DNA of 64,000 nucleotides, taken from the NCBI GenBank assembly GCA_963931865.1, contig OZ007506.1:4998696-5062695 (forward strand), in the 5' to 3' direction. This DNA is from Axinella damicornis (lineage: Eukaryota > Porifera > Demospongiae > Axinellida > Axinellidae). Of the stretch, positions 53,195 to 64,000 are shown piece by piece; position 1 is the stretch's first letter, and each line of letters opens with the position of its first letter. Made by a program: the position numbers and the translations under genes. Under the pieces are notes generated by a model that was not told where the DNA came from, did no database searches, and was given only the letters and a program-made list of their open reading frames with translations.

Positions 53195-56100
53195 ATGCGA
53201 GTGTGGATTGTGTTGTTGCTGCTAGCAAGCCTACGGGGCTTTGTAGCAGCTCAGACACAGTGCGCGGGTGAGTTCGTTATTGGCCTTCGAGTGGGAGGCA
53301 CGCCCCCTTTTCATTGCTGCATGCAATTGCAAAGACCACCTTGCTCTGTTCTTTTTCAAATCCTAAGAAGTACAGTGCACCAAAATGCATCGAAACAGTT
53401 AGTGTTCCGCATGTAGTTTTGAGCGAGGACACAGTTCTGGCCGAGAACTGGGAACGGCAAATGCTACAGTTGGGGGGCGGGGCTCATTAGGTCTCAGTAC
53501 GTCCAATGCCACCTGCGCTGCGGTTTGACCGGTACCAATTGTTGCGCATGAGCAATCAATAACCGTTGGCGGTTAAAATGTGGAGTAAACAACGTTCGTG
53601 ATTGATTAACTTACTGAGAAATTCGATGCTTCAAGTGAAGAGAATTGTAAATGAATATGGTGTAGTCAGACCCAACCCATGGATCGCCTTTACTATGGAT
53701 TGTTTCTCCTCTGCAGATGGCGAGTATGAGGGTAGTGCAGGCACGTGTCAGAGATGCCCAAGCAACTGCTTTGAAGGAGGCACAGGCTTCTGCACAGGTA
53801 CACGAGTCATGTGACTGTGTTTCTTGTGTCTGGTACTCTACTTCTTTTGCCTCAGCATGTACATACTTTCTTCCCTCTTTGCTGTTGTGAATGTCAATTG
53901 ATCAGTTTTATTTTTGGGTCTCATTGCAAAGAATTTGGCCCATGGGACCACATGCAAAACAAGTACAGTCAGTAATATTGTAGGTACTGGTAGGCTGCAT
54001 TTGCAGAACACAGTTCTTACACGTCAACTCTGCTGGATACTGGATATCCAGGACCTGTAATCACAATTCAAGCCCTTGAATCATCATTTTAGACTTGCCT
54101 CTTCTCCTCTCGTGTGTAGCACCTGCAATGGCTGGCGGAGCACCCTTGTGTGTGGCAAGATGTGGGGTGTACACTGAAGTGAGTTCCAGCAGATGGCAGG
54201 GAAATAGTCCTAGGGTCGACTACATCGATACTGAACATTAGCAGCGGATACTTTAACTCCTCACAGAACAAATTCTATACCCTCACTCTTGCAGAATGGT
54301 CCTCCTGTAGCCGTGTTGAGTGGTGCGGGTCTCTACGTACAAGATGATGACCACAATGAGATCTACCTCATGAAGGTGAGACAATCATACATGTTCAGTA
54401 ATCAGACCATAAATATCAGTACCCAGCCAGTTTCAGTATATTCAATTCAGCCTATTACTTGGGCTATGTCTATATGCTAGCTACAGAAGCAGGAATCTCT
54501 TTCCCAATGGCGGATAACGCTTTGATACTTTAACTTCACTTCTCCCCTTCCAGCGTGCCATAGTGCGGGTTGTCACGGAGACCAGTGACTCTGACTCTGT
54601 GATGCTGACTGCTAACTACCTCTCTCCTGGAGTGGTTGACAGCTATCAGGATAGAGGTGAGATGGTTCCTCCTCCCCTCTTCCCCCCCCCCCCCCCCCCC
54701 CCCCCCTTATCCTTCCTCCATTGTCTCTTTTCCGTAGTTCTGAATCTGGAGGGAGATGCTTCGGTGTCGGAATACCAGCGGGTATGTACATGTACTGCAT
54801 TCATGTCTTAAACACATTCAGAAAACATCAATGTATACATGTATATGATAATTCCCAGAGGAGGGATGAAAGGCCCAGTCCCTTTTGGTTTGATTGAACG
54901 TATTTTTGTTCTGTCTCCCTCAGATGTTGAGGAGCATCACGTTTGACATACAGATTGATGAACCAGACCTCCGCCCCAGGAGGTACATACATGCATGCGC
55001 ATGATTTTATACCATTCTTGAGTTTCACCCCAGCATGGAGAACATACACTCTGTCCACATGAAGTGACTAGTCTAAGAGCACTTGAGACAGATCCTGATG
55101 TTGATGTACTATCCCCCTCCACCACACACACCCACACCACACTCCACAACATGCACATGCACCACATCATGCATATGCATACACACACACACACACATAT
55201 TTGGACATGTATGCACGCGCACACACATACACATACATACAAAACGTGCGTATGCACACACACATACATATACACACATACACTCACACACACTCCCACT
55301 CCACCCCAGGATCATGTTTGAAATCTTTGATGGCAACGAGTGGAGCCTTCCAGCCTATGTCACCATCACAATTGAACCAATCAATGACCACGCCCCCATC
55401 ATTGAACTCACCCCCAGGAACGAGGTCAGTAGTTGCAAGACCAAGGTCCATTACTCAACACAGCTGTTGTACCAGTAAAGACCCATAGGAAAAGCCAGGG
55501 TGCTGAAAATTATTTCCCTCCCTCCCCACTTTCTCTTTCTTTCCCCCTCCCCCCTTTCCCCTCATCTCCCCCTTTTCTCTCATCTCCCCCTTTTCCCTCC
55601 TCTCCCCTTTCCCCCTCCTCTCCCCTCCTCTCCCTTCCCACCCCTCCTTTTCTCTCAGTCATTTGTGGAGGAGAGTGATGGTGTTGACTTACTGGAGAAT
55701 GTCACCCTCACCGACCGAGACCATCCAGAGAGATTCAACATCACGGGTGCTCATGTGAGTATTGGCACTTCAAAACGGCATCAAACAAGTCAGTATCTGG
55801 GGTGTATGGACCACCCATGCATTTTAATGGCTCTTGTGGGCCGTCAAAATTCACTGTGCTATGAGTCCATCCACCACAGATGCCAAGGTGTAACTATTAT
55901 AACATACAAGAAGCGTCACTCACTTTGCTCGCTCAGCCACTGCCTCCTCATTCGCCTATGTGAGCAGTCCAGCACCAGACAGCTCTCTGTGCAGAAGTCT
56001 GACAAACCTCACCTCTGCTCCATGATTGTGTCCACTTCAACTGCTTCTCCCTGATTGCTTCTGCTTCAACTACTTGCTCCCCGATCTAGTCCAATTCAGC

Positions 56101-59100
56101 TGCTGCTCCCCAATTGCATCTGCCCCAGCCATGCACCCCAATCTCGTCCAATTCAGCTGCTGCTGCTCAGTTGCTATTGCTCTCCAGTTGTGTCCGCTTG
56201 CAGCCAGCCGTTCTGGAAGGTTCCAACCTCTACCCGACATTCTCGAACATACTTCGCTGAATTTGAGGTTCAGAGGTTGTAGTGAAGTACAAAGGTTACG
56301 CGTCACTAGTCTAGTCCTGCCCCCCAACTCATGCCCAGCCACCATTCCCATTCCAGCCTCCACCCCGCCTTTATTGGTTACGGTATTAAGGCTAGGGCAT
56401 ATGGAACTATATTTTCTTTACTTCAGACAAATATAAAATAGTGGGACCACCCACCCACCCGCCCACCCCCCAATTCAAGTTAATTATTCATCATCATGAA
56501 TTACTTAATATCCTACCTATCACAGATGCAGCATGCAGCCACACCTGAGTGAATATTATGCAAGCATAAATAATGACCAGATATCTCTCACCCGCTCTTG
56601 CCATCATCCTCTCTCCTCCTCCCCATTTCACCCATCACCTCCTCCCTCCTCACCAGATCAACATCACAGGCCGCTGTGACTCGACCGTGGAGGCCGTCAC
56701 AGTGGATGTACCTCCAGGAGCTACCATAGTGGTGGACCAGCAGGGTCCCTGCCTGGTGCTCTCTGGCAGTGACACTCTTGAGAACTACCGTCAGACCATC
56801 CTCACCGTCAGGTGTGTGCTTGTGTGATGACAGTCGAAAGGAACGTCTTTTAGAATTTCAGAACGTGGCTATCATGGCCTCGTCATCTTTGCCCCACCAA
56901 ACACCCTCACTGCACCTACGCGTACACCATGTACATACAAAATGTGCACCTTGATACGCACACAATACACACCCTTCATTCCACACCCTACACACCACAA
57001 TTACTCACTGACTCACAACATACATGCACACCCACACACCCACACACACACCCACACACACACACACACACACACATGCACACACATGCACACACACACA
57101 CCACACACACACACCCACACACACACCCACACACACACACACACACACATGCACACACATGCACACACACACACCACACACACACACACAGGTATATCAA
57201 CACTGCAAGTGAACCAGATGATGCCGACAGAGACATAGTGTTCACTGTGTTTGATGGCAACTCCTCGGGCAGTGATAGCATCATACTGCGCATAGTAACT
57301 CAGGATGACAACCCCACCATTGTACGTACGCATGTCGCTAGGCAACCAGTTGTTGTGTATTTACCATACACAAATACACATACACACAAGTGAGTAACTT
57401 AGCTAGCAGGTGTGCTTCGCTTGTGTCCTTCAGGTTGTCAACACTGCCACTGGGCCCATTTTCTTCAATGAAACTGTTCCACTGTTTCCAGCCCTCATTG
57501 GACTATCTCTTCTGTTGTCAGATGAAGATACACAAAACACGTACGTTTGTTTAACAGTTCAGCAATGATTAGATTTGTGATTTGGAGCATTAAAGGATTG
57601 TTAGGGGTGGGCAATATTCTTGCATGTTTATTGTGACCATTGATGGCCATGAAATAGTGTCAGGCTTTTTTGGATATCATGATATTGTGATGCTGAAGTT
57701 ATATTGACCACTGACAGTTTATGTTGGAACTTTACTAGATATTCGAACCTTTGTGCTATAAGCTGGAGTTTTTAGAGTATAGCTTGGCATTCTTGTTTCA
57801 AGATTATCAACATAGAGAAATATCACCATAGTACAAGGCTATACTGTAAAATGTCATGACTCTGTTGCTTTGGTATTGTTACGAGGGTGCAGCATGAGCA
57901 ACAATGCCAAAGGAAATACTATAGTGGTAGTGGTGTGTTGCTTGGCGACATTTCAGTTCTGGTATCTGACCCTTTGGCATACAAGTTGCAAATTCTAGTG
58001 ACTTTCCAAACCTAAGGCATGAACCACAGAACTGGCAGTAGATGGAGATATGGACAAGTTCAACTTCGACTTCTGGATGTAGTCTACTATAGATTCCTGA
58101 CAAGTATCACAGGATTACGAAGAAGTCAAGTCTCTGCCACGAAACTACCACGGCTTTGTTTTACTGCAGTACAAACTATCACCTGACTTGTAGTACTGAT
58201 ATGGACTAATACAGATCTTGTAGTTGCAATGTATGGCTTTTTATCAACTGCACTTGCAAGGCTTTCCCATCAACTCCCGCACAATATACGTAGGTATCAA
58301 TATTGTCTCCCCTACATCTGTGTAAGTGAAGCAACACTGTAGCATAATTATTGCTCTTATTCAGCTGTGCCGATTATATCTTCTGTATCACTCCACTCCT
58401 CACGTAGCGCTGTAACCACTCGACTGGAGGCTGAGGTGGTCAACGGCACTGACATAGAAGTGCTGGATTTTAACTCACAATTTACGCTGCTAAATGTATG
58501 TTACAAGGATGCATCAACTTCTTATTGCATGTGTGTATGTGTGTGAGAAGTGTTGCATGTGTAGTGTGTATTCTGTTCACCCTCCCTCTCCCTCTCTCCC
58601 GGCAGTTCTCCCAGCCAGGGGTGGCTATATCGGCGCATGGTGAGCGGCCAATAGGGTTTTATAATGGTGTCCTCGATGGTCTCAGATATCAGTTGTCTGA
58701 GCCAAATGCAACCGCAGAGCCTCCTTGTCCTCTGGAACGTACCGTACGTGTGACTGTCTACAGCACCGGAAAGTAAGCACACTGAGATGTGGCATTGTAA
58801 AATGTAACTTTCAGGCAACTGAACACACAAAAATACACTACTCTCTTGTATGCAGTTTGACTTTCTACTAACTTTCTGGTCCTTACCAATCATCATCTCC
58901 CCTTCTCCTTCCATTCCTCTCTCCCCTCCTCCCCTCCCTACCCTGGTGCTCTTCCGCTCTCCCTTCTCCTCCCACTCCCCCTTCTCCTCCCACTCCCTCC
59001 CTCTGGTGCTCTTCTGCTCTCTCTCTCCCCTCCCACTCCCCCTCCCCTGGTGCTCTTCCGCTCTACCTCCCCCTGGTGCTCTTCCGCTCTACCTCCCGCT

Positions 59101-60688
59101 GGTGCTCTTCTGCTCTCCCTTCCCCTCCCACTAGCCACCCTTCCCAGAGTACTACCATTACCGTCACCCTCGTCCCAGCCAATGACAACGCCCCCACGCT
59201 CACCTCCCTCACCACACCCCTCACCTACATTGAGAACAGCCCGTGGCTGCTTGTACTACCCAGCGTCTCAGTATCAGACACTGACAATACGGAATGCAAC
59301 CCAACGCTGCTGAGTGCAGCTCAGATCAGACTGGAGACACTGACCAGCGACAGTGCTGATGAAACTCTCACGGTGAGCTAGGTTGTATGCAGGGTTTAAA
59401 TATCACAAGGGGGGGCTAAGCAGAACATAGAGAAAGTTGGGGGGGGGGGGGGCAATTGAACAGTGTGCGGCAGTGTGCCCCCCCCCCCCCCCCCCCCCCA
59501 AAAGAAACCCCTGGTGTATGCTACCATCACGAATAGTGATGATGCACTATGGAAGTGATGAATAGCATCCCACTGTGATTTGGAAGGAGTGAGAATCAAT
59601 TTCTTCAATCTTGGCAGTGCTTCTTATGTAACTTGTCAACTGCTTGGTCCAGTAACTTAGTGGTAAGAGGTCTTCATAGGTCTTGAGGATTGAATCTGTT
59701 ATTGGCACTTCCATCACTCATCTGGTATTTATATGTAGTGAGAAGGGAGAATGGCCTTTACACTCTTGCTTGGGCTACCAAGGGCTTAGTACGAGATGTT
59801 GACCTAATATCATGATAAGGAGCTTTTGCTGGGATGCTCTCACTTTGCACGGATGAAGAAGAAAACAACTCTTGTGGTGTCATCTGTTTTTGTGCCTAGC
59901 AGTGCAATGATGCGTTGGTGGTATAATGATGCTGGTGCGTGAGTGTGCTTTGCTCTACCTCTTCTCTCTTTACAGATTTACAACTCCACTGAGGTGGTGG
60001 AGATGCCCTCATGTCCCTTTGTTCTCACAGAGGGAGGCACCACACCCACTACCATGTCCTCTCTCCCCTTTGTCACCTGTCGAACGAACGATGGCCGACC
60101 AATACTACTGATCTATGGAGAAAGAACGCTGGAAGAGTACCAGGTGTGAACATATGTTTGTGCAGTGCCCAACTCAAACTAATTTTTGCTACCAGCTTAT
60201 AAGATATCCAGTCAAAAGGACAATAGCTAGGACAACCGGAGACAGCATTATTGTGATCACCTTAGTGTACTGGTTTATAGTGTAGAGCTAGCTGCCCAGT
60301 AATGCTCCAGCAGTCTAACCACATGCACATGCACGTCTGTCAGACATCCGTGCAGGCACACAATGTGTAACTATGATGTACATTCTAAAGTCCATCTGGT
60401 TGTCTCCAATGACACAGGTTAAAGTTAACTGGTTTTCACCTCTCTTTCAGGACCTTCTTCGTTCTGTCATCTACTCAAACGATGCCGCTCTGGAACCTGA
60501 TGTTGCCTCGCTGACAAGAGTGCTGTCGGTAGGTCTCACACTCACACCCTCCACCACTCACACCTTCCACAACTCCCCCCACCATTAACTGTTACATAAT
60601 TATATTTGTAGAATCTGGCTTGGCGCTTACAACTGCTCATGTTTATTGTGCAGGTGTTTAATTCTAGCTCACACACACACACGCTCAC

Positions 60689-60736
<48 letters not shown>

Positions 60737-62093
60737 TCACACCTACACACACCCCCCACACACACGCTCACACACACACATACACACACAAACACACGTG
60801 CACTTGCAGGTGATCGTCACTGATGAGGGGGGCCTCTCCAGCACTACTGCACTCTATGTCATCATTAATATCCAACCTCTGAACGACGAACCTCCCGAAA
60901 TCACAGGCACCCCTGCCGAACAACGCTACAATGAGAATCAACCCCCCATCAATATTGTTGAAAACTCCACACTCATTGTGGACGCAGATAACCTTCCTGA
61001 ACATAGAGAAATACGAGTTTTGTGGGTCACACTGGACAACTCGGTACCAGAAGAGGATCTCCTCATTGCAGGAAATGTCTCGGATGCTAGTGCTCTCTCC
61101 TTCTCGTGTGATATGCAACTGGACCCATTGTGCTATGATGCGTACCTGAGGATGGTACAGTACAATAACACGGCAGATGAACCGAATTTTACCGACCGGA
61201 ATATCACCATTGAGGTATCTAGTTGAGTGTGTAGACAGTTGAACAGAATGGGGGACACCCATATCAATTCAATTACACATGGAGAATAGAAATTGAAGTA
61301 CCCTAAACACACACACACACACTCACACATTCACACACACACACACTTTCACATGCACACTTACACACACAACATCCTCGTACAAACAACGCACATACGT
61401 ACACACACACACACTCAAATGCAACAACACGTGCACATGTACACATAAACACGACACACACTACAAACAACACACTTGTGTACGTACACACACACACACA
61501 CACACACATATATACATTCACACACACACATGCACACACACACACATATATACATTCACACACACACATACACACACGATGCACACTCATCCTCACACAA
61601 ACAACACACATACGTACATACACACACACTCACATGCAACAACACACGCACATGCACACAGGCCATTGACACTGCCAACAATAGCGCGCCATTCACCATC
61701 ACCATCCGCATTCAGCTAGTCAATGATCACACCCCTTTCCTACTACTGGACGGTGTCAATCGAACCAGCTACTCCACCATCTTCTATGAGGGACAGGACT
61801 ACTTGGGAGGGGCAATCCCTGTTCGTTTGTCCTCTAATTTGCGTATTGAGGATGCAGACGTGGGACCACTGCACCTCCAATCGGCTGAAGTCCGCCTTAT
61901 CGGAAGTAAGGGAGCCATATTCTACAGCTACATGTAGACAAGCAATACTGTATGTACAATGCTGCTATGTAAACAGCTGGTAATACACCTCGTCAAAGTT
62001 ATCTATCTGTCTGTCTGTCCAGGTATCTGTCTGTCTATCTCTCTATCTGTATATCTGTCTGTTTATCTACCTACCTATCTATCTATCTATCTA

Positions 62094-62135
<42 letters not shown>

Positions 62136-63649
62136 ATCTACCTATCTGTCTACTCCACAGACTTTACTACCTATGATGAGCTCCTCCTAAATGACACACT
62201 AGCCAGTCAGTATGGTATCTCTGTCGACCAACCCAACCCCCAGACCTTGCGTCTCAACAACGTGGCCCCTCAGGCAGCCTACCAAGCTGTTCTTGCTGAA
62301 ATATTCTTCCAAAATTTGGAGGACGAACCTACAAACCTTCTCCGAACTATCAAATTCTATATTACTGATGGGCCATTCTCTGATACTGCATTGACAAATG
62401 TCGAAATTGTTCTTACAAATGACCCTGCTTTCCTCAGCTTCACAATGCGGACTCTCATCTTCGATGAGTCTACTCGCTCTCCGCTCCCTCTGTTTGCTTC
62501 CACGGACAACATCACCGACTCAGATGGACAGACACTCTTGTGGCTGGCTGTCGAAATAGCTCCAACGGTTGATGCAATGGACATGCTATCCGGAGATGTT
62601 TTAGACACTGGACTCTCGCTCGAAGTGAACACCACTGATATGGGCAATATTCTGCTGAATGTGTCTGGACAGGCGAATCACTCGACCTACGAACGTGTGC
62701 TCCAGACTATCACCTTCATGAATGATTTCCCGGGGATTAACACTACACAGAGGCTGGTTTGGGTGGTCACATTTGATGGGATAACAGCTTCGCCTGCGCA
62801 CACCATCTACATCACTATTGATCCATTTGATGATGATCCTATGTGTTTCTTTAACTCGCTGGTAAGCAACTTAACATCCCATTAAAAAAAGTGATGAGTT
62901 TCATAGTCACCTCTAGCCTCGTTCCCAGGCGGCCCGGGAACGAGGCTAAGTCACCTCTGAGACTATGTAATGAGAGAACATTTGCTAAGCTGCAAGTCAA
63001 CTACACACACGTTATCTAAAGGTGCTACCTGCAATTTTGTAGGTACCTGATCTTTAGAGCCTATGTGGATATATAAAGAAAACCTCCACCAAATGACCAT
63101 GTAAAGTTTCCTAATGTACTTTCTATTGCTGGGAGGTCAACCTCACCTCAACAACAGAAAGTGTAGGGTAGGAAGTTTTGCTCAAATGCTACCTGTCATA
63201 CATGTGTACATAAGTTAAAATATTTTCAACCCAAATTTGGAAAGTCTGCATGGGCTGCATGTATGCACAGTGAAAAATTTGAAGTATGCCATCAGGCAGT
63301 ACCACCTTGTCCCTTTGGTATACAAAGTTAGTTGATCCATGTTACACTTCCCATATCTGCATACGTTTTCACTCCTCACCAGGGCACCACCACCACCTCA
63401 TTCACGTTCCTCGAGGAAAGCGCTCCACTCAACATCACAGAAAACTTCAACCTCGTGGATTTTGACTCTCCCGACGTCACCTCTTCATCCCTCACTCTCA
63501 CCCTCACCGGTGCAGTGGACGAGGGGTGGGAGGGGCTGATGGTGGAGGCAGGAGGGACAAGTGTCGGGGTTAGCCAGGTCCAAGGAGTGCCACAGTATAC
63601 ACAGCAGTACAACCTCACAGGGGGGACCAGTTTCTCGGAGTATCAGCAG
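53195..63649 (+). CDS. Large secreted or membrane cadherin-like tandem-repeat protein, 3' partial
   Basis: Signal peptide MRVWIVLLLLASLRGFVAA, then a Cys-rich segment (CQRCPSNCFEGGTGFC) and an extracellular array. Exons: 53195-53267, 53717-53797, 54120-54178, 54295-54375, 54554-54656, 54738-54781, 54924-54982, 55310-55424, 55659-55754, 56657-56811, 57192-57321, 57434-57540, 58408-58495, 58605-58772, 59135-59372, 59976-60143, 60451-60528, 60810-61214, 61662-61905, 62161-62861, 63383-63649, continuing. Each repeat of about 120 aa has an LTG/LSG...Y motif, an xIxYxNxAxEPxxxxR motif, F-x-V-x-D-G and a closing P-x-N-D-x-x-P (for example ITIEPINDHAPIIEL, LVPANDNAPTL). These features recall cadherin-like repeats of FRAS/FREM or bacterial tandem-95 type rather than classical cadherins. 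Many N-glycosylation sites. Probably adhesion or extracellular matrix; the exact family is undecided. Confidence 0.8.
55905..56325 (+). repeat. Second copy of the TCACTCAC...GCGTCACTAGTCTAG repeat
   Basis: Matches 35615-36076 at both ends and carries a shorter, more degraded version of the internal CAATTCAGCTGCTGCTCCCC array. It lies in the intron between exons 9 and 10 of the cadherin-like gene. Confidence 0.8.
57030..57191 (+). repeat. (CA)n / CACACACCCACA microsatellite
   Basis: A roughly 70-bp CA/CCCACA block present twice in tandem. Its last CACACACAG is the acceptor of exon 11 of the cadherin-like gene. Confidence 0.95.
59645..59730 (+). repeat. Degenerate copy of the tRNA-derived SINE head
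   Basis: TGGTCCAGTAACTTAGTGGTAAGAGG resembles the A-box region of the SINE at 5223, followed by a decayed B-box region. Intronic. Confidence 0.4.
60668..60790 (+). repeat. (CA)n-rich microsatellite
   Basis: CA repeats with CTCA and CCCC interruptions, upstream of the exon 18 acceptor of the cadherin-like gene. Confidence 0.93.
61304..61661 (+). repeat. (CA)n-rich cryptic repeat with duplicated blocks
   Basis: CA repeats interrupted by CATATATACATT and ACAACACACATACGTAC blocks, several of which occur twice. It ends at the acceptor of exon 19. Confidence 0.93.
62005..62152 (+). repeat. (TCTG)n/(TCTA)n tetranucleotide repeat
   Basis: Mixed CTGT/CTAT tetranucleotides, immediately upstream of the exon 20 acceptor of the cadherin-like gene. 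Confidence 0.95.
62915..62948. mobile_element. Minimal 34-bp GTTCCCAGGC-family element
   Basis: Consists only of AGCCTCGTTCCCAGGC and its complement with two bases between. It is flanked by the perfect 10-bp direct repeat AGTCACCTCT at 62905-62914 and 62949-62958. Intron of the cadherin-like gene. Confidence 0.88.
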
Positions 63650-63699
63650 GTAAGAGACTATTATCGCTGCATGGATGGTTGGCTTATTCTCTCAAAAAT

Positions 63700-63777
63700 A
63701 CATTGGTCTGTCTGTTTGTCCATCTGCCAGTCTGTCTGTCTCTCTGTCTGTCTGTCTGTCTGTCTGTCTCTACCTGC

Positions 63778-63820
<43 letters not shown>

Positions 63821-63955
63821 CCTGTCTGTTTACTTGTGATTTTGTCTGTCTCTCTTTCTTTCTGTCTGTCTGTCTGTCTGTCTGTCTCTATCTGCCTGTC
63901 TGTCTGTCTGTCTGTCGGTCTGTTTGTCTGTCTGCCTGTCTGTCTGTTTACTTGT
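63700..63955 (+). repeat. (TCTG)n repeat
   Basis: About 250 bp of CTGT tetranucleotides in the last intron seen. A block with CTGTTTACTTGTGATTTTGTCTG occurs twice, showing internal duplication. Confidence 0.95.
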
Positions 63956-64000
63956 GATTTTCATTGTAGAACTTATTTAAACTCATGATAAATTGTGCTG

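Overview
The window is eukaryotic nuclear DNA from an early-branching marine invertebrate, most likely a demosponge. This is inferred: genes are split by many short-to-medium GT-AG introns, protein sequences are animal-type (SREBP, p62, PTIP, OCIAD1), there are a ZU5/death-domain protein, a cysteine-rich multi-pass receptor-like protein and a large cadherin-like ectodomain protein of kinds I associate with sponges, and the DNA is packed with small DNA transposons and simple repeats. A cnidarian or other basal animal cannot be excluded. Exon boundaries were worked out by hand from reading frame, splice consensus and remembered family alignments; none was checked by computation.

Layout. 1-4888 (+): 3' part of a plant/protist-type PRPP synthase, 5 exons, with several transposons in its introns. 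4889-11389: no firm gene; a dimeric tRNA-derived SINE, a possible small minus-strand gene, a hAT-like MITE and a 131-bp tandem array that carries a co-amplified MITE. 11390-14186 (+): ZU5 and death-domain protein. 15141-17048 (-): single-exon cysteine-rich multi-pass membrane protein. 17610-18212: TTAA-type MITE. 18733-26854 (-): SREBP, 18 exons. 27410-29865 (-): SQSTM1/p62, 6 exons. 30392-40100 (+): OCIAD1, 9 exons; its 6-kb second intron holds a decayed Mutator-like transposase plus YqaJ-exonuclease transposon and a second repeat-rich element. 41735-52967 (-): PAXIP1/PTIP, 16 exons, all six BRCT regions; its 3.5-kb penultimate intron holds a foldback transposon nested in a MITE. 53195-end (+): start of a very large secreted or membrane-anchored cadherin-like repeat protein, 21 exons, continuing beyond the window.

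The genes do not form one pathway. They are mostly housekeeping or regulatory: nucleotide precursor synthesis, sterol-regulated transcription, selective autophagy, a mitochondrial/endosomal OCIA protein, and chromatin/DNA-damage signalling. SQSTM1/OCIAD1 (526 bp) and PAXIP1/cadherin-like (227 bp) are divergent pairs that probably share promoters. OCIAD1 and PAXIP1 converge.

The most unusual content is mobile. A MITE family with AGCCTCGTTCCCAGGC-like ends occurs at ten or more places, with 9-10-bp target duplications and copies as short as 34 bp. A foldback element of about 1.95 kb is built from two opposed arrays of an 84-bp unit. A transposon remnant pairs a DDE transposase with a lambda-exonuclease-like nuclease. 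Simple repeats are repeatedly placed directly against splice sites.
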